Origin: Chitinophagales bacterium
GTDB taxonomy: Bacteria > Bacteroidota > Bacteroidia > Chitinophagales > Saprospiraceae
Assembly: GCA_013299105.1 (NCBI GenBank)
Contig: JAAFJY010000017.1
Location: forward strand, 1-64,000
Direction of reading: 5' to 3'
Length of the DNA: 64,000 nt
In this document: one piece after another, positions 42,516 to 49,223 of the stretch
Layout: the number at the start of each line of letters is the position of its first letter
Position numbering within the stretch: the stretch's first letter is position 1
The notes under the pieces: generated by a model
What the model saw: the letters and a program-made list of their open reading frames with translations, nothing else
Told to the model about the DNA's origin: nothing
Database searches by the model: none
Translations under genes and position numbers: made by a program

Positions 42516-44726
42516 TCATAATTTCTTCTGAATAGCACTTCGCAACTTATTTTTTTCAAGTTGATACTCCTCTCTTTTCAATGTACCAGCAGCGTGTTCA
42601 TTCTCCAACTCAGTGTACCGCCCCATGAAATTCACATACTCTTCGCTTTCTTCGGGAAAAAACTGAATGGCTTCCTCTATTTTGTCTTCGCTCAATTTTT
42701 GCTTGATCGCTCGCTTGTCCAGGTCATCCATTGACCTCAACAAACGCCTTTCCATTTGAAAATCGTGAAGCAGCTTGTCAACATTGACCATTTGAAAATG
42801 CAACTGGCACTGCACTGCTGGAGCGTTTTGTTCTTTGGCGCTCAAAAGCATATTGTAGGAAAAAAAATAGGGATTTTCCGAACCTTCGCATTTGGGGCAA
42901 ATGCAAGGAACCTTTTTTCTCACTGCATTTTCATCCTGCGAAAACTTGGGGTAGGACTTGTGCAAATTGTCAATTTCATCCATCACGATGTTCCTCAAAT
43001 CGCGGGCATCGGGGCCAATCGCCTGCAAGTGTAAGCCTTTGGGGTCCTTAAACATTTCTTCTAGCAGTAAAGTCGATTTCCCTCTTTTGAAAATGGCCCC
43101 AGCTTGCCAGGCATCGTGGCGATCGTCTTCCAGGTAGCGGTGCAAACGAACGACGAGTCGGGCAATGATCCCCTTGGGCATAAAATCGTATTCGTACCGC
43201 AATTGCAAAGCGCCCTTAGGCTTCCAGTTTTGGGCCTTCTCAGGTTGTTCTTCGCTCAACATTTGAGGAGCCAGGTAAGCTTCTTCCGTTTCATTGAGGC
43301 GATAACAAATTTCAAATTTACGCATCAACTCCAGCAATTCGTCGGCCATTTCCACATGTTGGGCGCGGTAGTGCTGACCACTGGGGTCTGCCCAAATATC
43401 AAGGGCATCTTGGCGCGTAAAATAGCCTCGCTTGTCTTGTACTTTCCTCGAATCCAAAACCTGATAGACTCCATCGGTGGCCCATTCACTGTCCAAAATC
43501 ACCGTTTTGTTCAAAAAACTGAGGTTTTGGAAGTGCAAAATGGCTCCCAAATCGTGTAAGTCGCGGCTGATCTTCAGGGCTTCTATTTGATCTTGCCTGA
43601 AGGCGAGACAGTATTTCAGGTATTTTTTAAGGCTGATGAATGGCTTTTGTTTTTCAGCACGTACTTCCTGTAATTTGCGGCGAAGATTTACCCGATTGGC
43701 TGGCCAATCTGCACCGACATGTTCCAGCTCAATCAGCGTTTCTTCGATGTCTTTTTTTAACTTGTTGAGTTTGTCCTTATCTTTACTCAAATCAAGGCTG
43801 TGCGTACTTTTCAATTGTGGAAACTGGTCTTGCAGTTGCCCGAAACTGATCCTGGGGCCACGCCCGCTCTTTTCGTTTTGCACCAGGATAACCGGGCTAT
43901 TTCCCCCCAATAATTCAATGAATTGCAGCCAATAACTGTAATCCTCTTCCTTGCGCAAGTCGATTACGACCACGTACAAAGAGCGGGTGGTCAGAAAAAA
44001 TTGATGGGTGGAATGGTAAATCTCTTGCCCGCCAAAATCCCACAGGTGTGCCGTAAAAGTTTGGTCATCTGCACAACTGAAGGTATGGTCTTTCACATCA
44101 ATGCCCTGCGTGCTTTCATTTTCTCCTGGCATGACCGCACCAATGCCATCCAGCAATTTGCGCAACAAGGTGGTTTTACCCGCTCCACCTGCGCCCAAAA
44201 TCAATACCTTGGCTTCGTAGAGCTTTAGGCCACCCTGCTTTCTGATGTTGCGCAAATGCTCCGCAATCGCAAACCTTCCCCGCGCCACAATCTCCGGCGG
44301 CGGGTTTTTCAAATTGGGATTGCCTGATAAAAAAACATGCTCCAAGTTCTCTGCATTGGGTGAAAACTGTAAATCCACCAATTGGTTGTCGCACAAATCC
44401 AGGTATTGTAACTTATTCATGCGCTCCAATCCCGGCAAATGGGTCAATTTGTTGCCGCGCAGGTTGAGGGCTTCCAGGTTTTCCAGGTCCAGTAGGGGCT
44501 GGATCTTGGCCCAGTCGGCATCATTCAAGCCCCGGCCCGCCAGGTTGAGGCCAGTAATCTTTCCATTGTTTTCAAGGTAAAGGGCTTGCCAGGGGGAGGA
44601 TTTTTCTTTGCTTTTAGCTGGATTGTGCAAGCAAGGCATGACCGCCCAAGCCGGGTTACGGCCCTGCAATGGGGTGGCTTGCAGGGGAAAAGAGAGCAGG
44701 GCTTGGAGTTGGGCTTGGGTTGACAT
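42516..44726 (-). CDS. LRR-Roc-COR (ROCO) GTPase with C-terminal EAD-like domain
   Basis: A 736-aa protein. Leucine-rich repeats (about 55-150: LENLEALNLRGNKLTHLPGL) precede a Roc GTPase (about 170-335) with P-loop LILGAGGAGKTTLLR and switch WDFGGQEIYHSTHQFFL, then a COR region (about 365-600). A CICPKCEG pair-of-Cys motif (about 605) may bind metal. The last about 70 residues (KLSEDKIEEAIQFFPEESEE; GTLKREEYQLEKNKLRSAI) look like an effector-associated domain of the EAD11 type (helical, ending with an RNRI-like motif). Such domains recruit effectors in bacterial NTPase conflict systems. The neighbouring HRDC and DGR-like genes support that reading. It is plausibly a GTP-dependent switch that oligomerises on sensing a signal. 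Confidence 0.85.
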   Translation of the reverse strand: MSTQAQLQALLSFPLQATPLQGRNPAWAVMPCLHNPAKSKEKSSPWQALYLENNGKITGLNLAGRGLNDADWAKIQPLLDLENLEALNLRGNKLTHLPGLERMNKLQYLDLCDNQLVDLQFSPNAENLEHVFLSGNPNLKNPPPEIVARGRFAIAEHLRNIRKQGGLKLYEAKVLILGAGGAGKTTLLRKLLDGIGAVMPGENESTQGIDVKDHTFSCADDQTFTAHLWDFGGQEIYHSTHQFFLTTRSLYVVVIDLRKEEDYSYWLQFIELLGGNSPVILVQNEKSGRGPRISFGQLQDQFPQLKSTHSLDLSKDKDKLNKLKKDIEETLIELEHVGADWPANRVNLRRKLQEVRAEKQKPFISLKKYLKYCLAFRQDQIEALKISRDLHDLGAILHFQNLSFLNKTVILDSEWATDGVYQVLDSRKVQDKRGYFTRQDALDIWADPSGQHYRAQHVEMADELLELMRKFEICYRLNETEEAYLAPQMLSEEQPEKAQNWKPKGALQLRYEYDFMPKGIIARLVVRLHRYLEDDRHDAWQAGAIFKRGKSTLLLEEMFKDPKGLHLQAIGPDARDLRNIVMDEIDNLHKSYPKFSQDENAVRKKVPCICPKCEGSENPYFFSYNMLLSAKEQNAPAVQCQLHFQMVNVDKLLHDFQMERRLLRSMDDLDKRAIKQKLSEDKIEEAIQFFPEESEEYVNFMGRYTELENEHAAGTLKREEYQLEKNKLRSAIQKKL

Positions 44727-44730
44727 GTTA

Positions 44731-44760
44731 GTTATGGGTTATGGGTTATGAGTTATGAGT
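44731..44760 (+). repeat. Heptamer tandem repeat, left flank of HRDC genes
   Basis: GTTATGG GTTATGG GTTATGA GTTATGA GT, immediately upstream of the ROCO start (minus strand). The inverted counterpart at 45985-46019 lies on the far side of the two HRDC genes. Confidence 0.9.
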
Positions 44761-44791
44761 GGGGGGATTTCAATCGAGATTTAGGAGTGGC

Positions 44792-45256
44792 TCATTCATA
44801 TCGCTTGTCCAGTTCCTCTTGCAGCATTTTCAGCAAGCGTTTACCGTATTTTTCCACTTTCAGTTTTCCTACGCCGCGTTGCTTCACCATGCCTGCCTCC
44901 GATAAAGGCACGTCAAACTTGGTAAAGGCGATCAGTTCATCGTCGGTAAATACCCGGTGGGGCAATTCCCCCTCTTCAGCGGCAATTTTATCGCGCAAAC
45001 TGCTTATCAACACAAAACGTTGGTGGTGGGCCTCCTGATTTGGGTTGTCAAAATAATCGGGCTTGGATTTTTTGACTGCTACTTTATGACTGCCTTCCTC
45101 CTCGTATTGGATACAAAAGCAAAGAAAATTCTCCTCCTCGGTTTTCAGCAATTGCTGGTCAATTTTCAGGATGTGCTTGCCTTCCAGGAATTTGTTGACC
45201 TCTTCCACGGCCAGCTCACTGTCTGGGATGGGGATGGTGAATAGTTTGATTTGCAT
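44792..45256 (-). CDS. Stand-alone HRDC-domain protein, copy 1
   Basis: A 154-aa protein from MQIKLFTIPIPDSELAVEEV (45256), the same N-terminus as its paralog; the longer track start is rejected. The N-terminal half has an alpha/beta region (KILKIDQQLL-like; FLCFCIQYEE) and the C-terminal half is an HRDC-type helical domain (VLISSLRDKIAAEEG; LPHRVFTDDELIAFTKFDVP; VGKLKVEKYGKRLLKMLQ), a nucleic-acid-binding fold of RecQ and RNase D. Stand-alone HRDC proteins of this form are known accessory proteins in DGR loci of Bacteroidota. It is duplicated in tandem with the next gene, and a DGR-like target gene is next to both. Confidence 0.82.
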   Translation of the reverse strand: MQIKLFTIPIPDSELAVEEVNKFLEGKHILKIDQQLLKTEEENFLCFCIQYEEEGSHKVAVKKSKPDYFDNPNQEAHHQRFVLISSLRDKIAAEEGELPHRVFTDDELIAFTKFDVPLSEAGMVKQRGVGKLKVEKYGKRLLKMLQEELDKRYE

Positions 45257-45359
45257 GGTATCGTTTTTGTGAATTTTCAGGTTTTTCAACGTAAATTCCA
45301 AATTATAAATTCCTCGTTGCTACGGATTTGATACAACAAGCGGTCGGCTAGGCTCATGC

Positions 45360-45818
45360 TTACCGCTTGTCCAGTTCCTCTTGCAGCATTTTTAGGAATC
45401 GTTTACCAAATTTTTCCATTTTCCCGTTTCCAAAGTTGCTTGTTAACATCATTACCTGTTCCGTCAATGGCTCTTCATACCTTGCAAAGTTGCTTAGATG
45501 ACCATCGTGAAAAACCTGTTGTGGCTTCACCCCATCTTCAGCAGCCATTTTATCGCGCACGCTGCTCAACAATTTATAACGTTCCATATAGGCATCCCGC
45601 TTTTGGTCGTATTGATCATTAAACTTTGATTCCCTGCGCGACTCAGTATTACTGATCCCCTCCTCGTATTGGATGCAAAAGCAAAAAAAATCCCCCTTTT
45701 TGGTTTGCAGCAATTGCTGGTCAATTTTCAGGATTTTTTTGCCTTCCAGAAATTTGTTGAGCTCTTGTACGGCAAGCTCATTGTCTGGGATGGGGATGGT
45801 GAATAGTTTGATTTGCAT
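45360..45818 (-). CDS. Stand-alone HRDC-domain protein, copy 2 (diverged)
   Basis: A 152-aa paralog of the preceding gene. It starts MQIKLFTIPIPDNELAVQEL and shares FCFCIQYEE, LLSSVRDKMAAEDG and KRFLKMLQEELDKR. Its HRDC region is altered: the VKQRGVGKLKVEKYG block (GVGxxK-like turn) is MLTSNFGNGKMEKFG here, which may change nucleic-acid binding. The upstream DNA is duplicated too (TTTTCAGGTTTTTCAACGTA precedes both starts), so one duplication event produced gene plus leader. It lies between copy 1 and the DGR-like target gene. Confidence 0.82.
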   Translation of the reverse strand: MQIKLFTIPIPDNELAVQELNKFLEGKKILKIDQQLLQTKKGDFFCFCIQYEEGISNTESRRESKFNDQYDQKRDAYMERYKLLSSVRDKMAAEDGVKPQQVFHDGHLSNFARYEEPLTEQVMMLTSNFGNGKMEKFGKRFLKMLQEELDKR

Positions 45819-45984
45819 GGTTTCGGTTTTTGTAAATTTTCAGGTTTTTCAACGTAAATTCCAAATAAAATTCCTCTTTCCAACAACTTGCGGCGACAAA
45901 ACGACAAAGGTTTGCAAAATTTCAAAAATCCCAAACCGTGCCCCCGAATGTTTAAGCCCCCTCAAATCCCCCCAGCGAGCCCCC

Positions 45985-46019
45985 ACTCATAACTCCTAAC
46001 TCATAACCCATAACTCCCT
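45985..46019 (-). repeat. Heptamer tandem repeat, right flank of HRDC genes
   Basis: ACTCATA ACTCCTA ACTCATA ACCCATA ACTCCCT, the reverse complement family of the heptamers at 44731-44760. It lies directly downstream of the formylglycine-enzyme-like gene's stop. With the left array it brackets the HRDC pair in opposite orientation. Confidence 0.88.
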
Positions 46020-46041
46020 ACAGCCGGACCTGCAAACCACC

Positions 46042-46878
46042 TCACTGGAGGGACCGGGCGAGGCGGAAGCCGAGATAATTGTCGCGGTATTCCGGCTCGT
46101 AGCTGCGGCGAAGAGCTACTCGACAGCGCTGCGAGCGGTTGAAGCAGCTGCCGCCGCGCACAATGCGGGCACGGCCCCCATCAGCCCCTTGCGGATCTTT
46201 TTTTCGCTCCTTGGGATAGTCACTGTACCAATCCCCACACCATTCCCATACATTGCCACTCAGGTCGTACAAACCCAGGGCATTGGGCAGCAAAAGCCCC
46301 ACTTCTTTGGTTTCATTTTGACTGTTTTCACCATACCAACCACACTGCGCCAGGTTTTCGCTGCCTGCGTAGGTCATGCGAGAAGCATGGGTATAGGCTC
46401 CACCCCTAGCGGCGTATTCCCATTCCGCTTCGCTGGGCAGGCGGTAGCCATTGGCGGAGGGGTCGAGCACTACATCGCCTTTGTTAGGCAAGTCCCAGTT
46501 TCCTTTCGCCGATTGGCCGAATATTTTGCTGTATTGGCCAGTTCCCGGCTCAACTAAATAATAACAAGGCCTAAACCCCGATTGCAAACTGAGCCGATTG
46601 CAAAAAACAGCGGCATCGTACCAGGAGACGTTTTCTACAGGACGACGCTCCCCTTTAAAATAGGCAGGATTATCCCCCATCAAAGCCTGCCAATATTCCT
46701 GGGTCACTTGGTATTCGCCCAGGTAAAAGTCGCTGATTTTGATTTCATGGGCGGGTTGTTCGCTCTCATGAGCATCCTCTTCCTGCGCATGACTCCCCAG
46801 CCAAAAGCTGCCACCAGGGATGTGCAGCAGGCGGTAGGTTGCTGCCAGGCCGAGTTGGGGTAGGTGGTGGTCGTTCAT
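46042..46878 (-). CDS. Formylglycine-enzyme-fold (SUMF1/C-type-lectin) protein, probable DGR target
   Basis: A 278-aa protein of the FGE-sulfatase family: IPGGSFWLGSHAQEED, EYQVTQEYWQALMG, NVSWYDAAVFCNRLS, GYRLPSEAEWEYAARGG, GLYDLSGNVWEWCGDWYSDY, then IVRGGSCFNRSQRCRVALRR and a final NYLGFRLARS. There is no signal peptide. FGE proteins normally oxidise Cys to formylglycine in sulfatases, but this fold is also the commonest target of DGRs. The last 40 codons have the DGR variable-region pattern (see the separate feature). With the adjacent HRDC genes, it is most likely a diversified ligand-binding protein rather than an enzyme. No reverse transcriptase is in the window. Confidence 0.85.
   Translation of the reverse strand: MNDHHLPQLGLAATYRLLHIPGGSFWLGSHAQEEDAHESEQPAHEIKISDFYLGEYQVTQEYWQALMGDNPAYFKGERRPVENVSWYDAAVFCNRLSLQSGFRPCYYLVEPGTGQYSKIFGQSAKGNWDLPNKGDVVLDPSANGYRLPSEAEWEYAARGGAYTHASRMTYAGSENLAQCGWYGENSQNETKEVGLLLPNALGLYDLSGNVWEWCGDWYSDYPKERKKDPQGADGGRARIVRGGSCFNRSQRCRVALRRSYEPEYRDNYLGFRLARSLQ
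46045..46166 (-). other. Putative DGR variable region at the 3' end of the FGE-like gene
   Basis: Reading the minus strand after RIVRGGS, the codons include TGC TTC AAC CGC, CGC TGT CGA, CTT CGC CGC AGC TAC, TAC CGC GAC AAT TAT and then CTC GGC TTC CGC. Many NNC/NNT codons stand at positions where typical DGR templates of this fold carry AAC/AAT (as in RGGSWNNN...NRNNN). That is the expected footprint of adenine-specific mutagenesis. I found no adenine-rich template copy within the window. Confidence 0.6.
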
Positions 46879-47153
46879 TGGTGCGGTATGGTTTTAGTAG
46901 GTGTGTGGGGTGCCCTGCCCAAAATGAAATGGGCACGGTAGCTGCTGTGCAAAATAAGGAATTGCGGGAAGATATGGTTAAAATTTTCAGGTTCTCTGAC
47001 AAATCATGTGTCCCTTGAAGCAACTTCTGGATAGATGCAAGATGTGTTGATGGTTCCATTTTGAAAATTTATTGAGATGGGAAGCTAAAATTCAAATCAC
47101 GGCAAGCTGAAATAAATCAGTTCAATTGTCTGAATTTCAATTAAATGCAAGAA

Positions 47154-47249
47154 TCACATCCTGCATCGTGTAACCCTGGACTTCAGTCCGGGGACAAAAT
47201 GCCCTCCCCTAATCACATCACGCATCTATCCGGCAGTTGCATCATATGA
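47154..47249 (+). repeat. Dispersed repeat family 2, copy 2
   Basis: Same core as 7206-7298: ATCGTGTAACCCTGGACTTC, then AGTCCGGGGACAAAAT, and the distal block ATCTATCCGGCAGTTGCATCA. It sits in the 610-bp non-coding stretch 46879-47488 between the FGE-like and ATPase genes, which otherwise holds the regulatory boxes described separately. Confidence 0.8.
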
Positions 47250-47408
47250 AGACTAGTGGTCTATATAAGATGGGGCAAAGGCACTACCACATGCACCTCC
47301 GTTGAGAAATTTTGAACTCCCACCCTAATTGTCAAAGAACCAATTTTTTTGATGCCGTACCTGGCTGTATGGGGCTTAAAGTTGCTAATTTGCGGTATCG
47401 TCTCTTCG

Positions 47409-47486
47409 TACAGTGACAAAAAAGGCAAATTTCGTCACTGTATGGAAAGACAAAAATGCTTATCTTTGTCTTTACACACAGTGACG
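47409..47486 (+). promoter_or_regulatory. TACAGTGAC operator-like boxes upstream of the DUF4143 ATPase
   Basis: A perfect inverted pair, TACAGTGAC (47409-47417) and GTCACTGTA (47434-47442), plus a third CACAGTGACG at 47477-47486 just before the start codon. A fourth box is at 48793-48801 after the gene. Repeated boxes of one sequence around a gene suggest a DNA-binding regulator site; the regulator is unknown. Confidence 0.5.
47461..47468 (+). promoter_or_regulatory. Bacteroidota -7 promoter element (TATCTTTG)
   Basis: TATCTTTG matches the TAnnTTTG consensus of Bacteroidota promoters. It lies 20 bp before the ATG at 47489 and between two TACAGTGAC boxes, so a protein bound to them would block or recruit polymerase. 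I see no convincing -33 TTTG partner. Confidence 0.5.
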
Positions 47487-47488
47487 AT

Positions 47489-48760
47489 ATGGATAAAAAG
47501 CAAATTTTCAGCACCATTATTGCGGATGCCATTGCCAAAAAATACGACCAGAGCCTTCCCCGCATGGTTTCGATCCCCTTGGATGTGCCCAAAATCATCT
47601 CCATCATCGGTCCCAGGCGAGCGGGGAAAACCCACCTGATGTACTACACGATCCAAGAGCTGCGCAAGACGGTTCCTGCGGATCGCCTGGTTTACATTAA
47701 TTTTGAAGACGACCGCCTTTTCCCCATGCAACTGGAAGAGATGGAAAACCTGGTACAAGCTTATTACGAAATGTACCCAGGCAATAAAGACCAGCAAGTA
47801 TGGTTCTTTTTTGACGAGATTCAGGAGGTGTCGAATTGGGAAAAATTTGTGCGCAGACTTTCAGATACGGAACAATGTAGGATTTACATCACGGGTTCCT
47901 CTTCAAAGATGTTGAGTAGGGAGTTGGCCAGTGGCCTGCGCGGACGTACCCTCACCTACGAAGTACTGCCACTTAATTTTGCTGAATTCCTGGCTTTTAA
48001 CCACATTGAAGCGGCGGTGAATGGCTCCAAAGCCCAAGCCGAAATGCTGCATTGGTTTGATCGATGGTTGAAACAAGGTGGGTTTCCTGAATTGGTATTC
48101 TTGCCTCAAGACTTGCATCGCCAGACCATCTCTGAATACCTCGATTTGATGCTGTACCGGGATTTGACCGAGCGATTTGACTTGCGAAACCCAGCTATGC
48201 TAAAGTACCTATTGAAATACGTGCTTTCCAATTTGGCCCAATCATTGAGTACCACGCGTATTTTCAATGATCTGAAGTCGATGGGCTACAGCATTGGGAA
48301 AAACACGGTTTTTGACTACCTCTCTCACCTTGAAGAAGCTTTTGTGCTTTTTCAGGTCCCCATCTGGCATCGCTCGGTAAAAAACCAGGCGCGAAATCCC
48401 AACAAATTTTACTGCATTGACCCTGCGTTCAAATACGTGGTTCACCATACCAACGATATTGGTCGGGTGTTTGAAAACGCTATTTTTTTGCACCTGCGTC
48501 AAAAAGGGCTTGAAATCCATTACCTCTTGAATGGGCAAGAGGTCGATTTTTACTGGAAAGACGGCCCCCCAATCAATGCTTGTTGGGAAATGACCCAGCT
48601 CTCCACCAAAAACCGGGAAGTAGAGGGGATGTTTTCCGCTTTAGAAAAATACAACTTGCCCGAAGGAATCATCCTGACCCGCGACCACCAAGAGGAAATT
48701 CAACGCAATGGCCGTCGAATCCAGGTCCAGCCAGCCTGGCGCTATTTTCTGGAGCATTAG
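47489..48760 (+). CDS. AAA ATPase with DUF4143 (AAA_14-type)
   Basis: A 423-aa protein from MDKKQIFSTIIADAIAKKYD (47489); the track's 11 extra codons overlap a promoter box. The P-loop is IIGPRRAGKTHLMY, Walker B VWFFFDEIQEVSNWEKF, sensor region YITGSSSKMLSRELASGLRG. C-terminal DUF4143 (about 215-390) has QTISEYLDLMLYRDLTERFD and GQEVDFYWKDG, a nuclease-fold-like end. These stand-alone ATPases are widespread and poorly understood, sometimes transferred horizontally. The flanking boxes suggest its own regulation. Confidence 0.88.
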   Translation: MDKKQIFSTIIADAIAKKYDQSLPRMVSIPLDVPKIISIIGPRRAGKTHLMYYTIQELRKTVPADRLVYINFEDDRLFPMQLEEMENLVQAYYEMYPGNKDQQVWFFFDEIQEVSNWEKFVRRLSDTEQCRIYITGSSSKMLSRELASGLRGRTLTYEVLPLNFAEFLAFNHIEAAVNGSKAQAEMLHWFDRWLKQGGFPELVFLPQDLHRQTISEYLDLMLYRDLTERFDLRNPAMLKYLLKYVLSNLAQSLSTTRIFNDLKSMGYSIGKNTVFDYLSHLEEAFVLFQVPIWHRSVKNQARNPNKFYCIDPAFKYVVHHTNDIGRVFENAIFLHLRQKGLEIHYLLNGQEVDFYWKDGPPINACWEMTQLSTKNREVEGMFSALEKYNLPEGIILTRDHQEEIQRNGRRIQVQPAWRYFLEH

Positions 48761-48792
48761 CGAAAGACAAAATTGATGTTTTCGTCTCTCCA

Positions 48793-48801
48793 TACAGTGA
48801 C
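48793..48801 (+). promoter_or_regulatory. TACAGTGAC box downstream of the DUF4143 ATPase
   Basis: The same nonamer as at 47409. Around it, the minus strand reads TTCGTCACTGTATGGAGAGA, matching TTCGTCACTGTATGGAAAGA upstream of the gene (about 47431-47450). The ATPase is thus bracketed by inverted repeats of about 25 bp. Confidence 0.5.
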
Positions 48802-48856
48802 GAATAACGGCTGAAAATAAAACGCTCCAATCTTTACGCCTAATTGATAGCAACGC

Positions 48857-48980
48857 ATGTCAACGTCATGGTCAACGTCAAATTAGCAACCGTGAAAAAC
48901 CGTGTAATCCGCGTCATCCGCGTCATCCGCGTGCTAAAAAACAAGCTTGCGGAGCAAGCAAAAGAATATTCATCCGTAGC
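48857..48980 (+). repeat. Dispersed repeat family 3, copy 2
   Basis: GTCAACGTCATGGTCAACGT, then ATCCGCGTCATCCGCGTCAT, CCGCGTGCTAAAAA, hairpin GCTTGC-GGA-GCAAGC (48945-48959), and ATTCATCCGTAGC. The ATCCGCGTC unit is repeated in tandem here. Confidence 0.85.
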
Positions 48981-49040
48981 TTTTTCAAGGTCGCGAAGCG
49001 GTGCAAAAACCGAACTGAGGCCATTTCCCAGCGTCATTTT

Positions 49041-49060
49041 AGACAGGGCATGCCCTGTCT
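49041..49060. repeat. Perfect 20-bp palindrome
   Basis: AGACAGGGCATGCCCTGTCT is its own reverse complement. It lies between two family 3 repeat copies in the 463-bp gap 48761-49223 and is not followed by a T run. Possible binding site or repeat remnant. Confidence 0.75.
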
Positions 49061-49074
49061 CTACAGGTCCCCGT

Positions 49075-49218
49075 GGTCAAAATCATGGGGTCAACGTCAT
49101 GCTGGAAATCCGCGCAAACCTGCGTCATCCGCGTCATCCGCGTGCTAAAAACAGCACCGCGTGAGCGGGGCAAAGGAAGGCAACGCAGTTGCCCACTCGC
49201 AAAAATTTATCCGAGGCT
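49075..49218 (+). repeat. Dispersed repeat family 3, copy 3
   Basis: GGTCAAAATCATGGGGTCAA, TGCGTCATCCGCGTCATCCG, CGTGCTAAAAA, hairpin CCGC-GTGA-GCGG (49157-49168), a second hairpin GGCAAC-GCA-GTTGCC (49179-49193), and TTTATCCGAGGCT. It is the fullest copy and reaches the stop region of the permease gene. Confidence 0.85.
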
Positions 49219-49223
49219 AAACA

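Noticed and set aside
42516-47488. A reverse transcriptase or template repeat for the DGR-like locus
   Set aside because: I looked in both strands around the FGE-like gene for an RT motif and an adenine-rich copy of its 3' end and found neither. The DGR reading remains an inference.
48857-49218. CRISPR-like array from the repeated ATCCGCGTC units
   Set aside because: The units are adjacent, only 9 bp, with no spacers of constant length and no cas genes.
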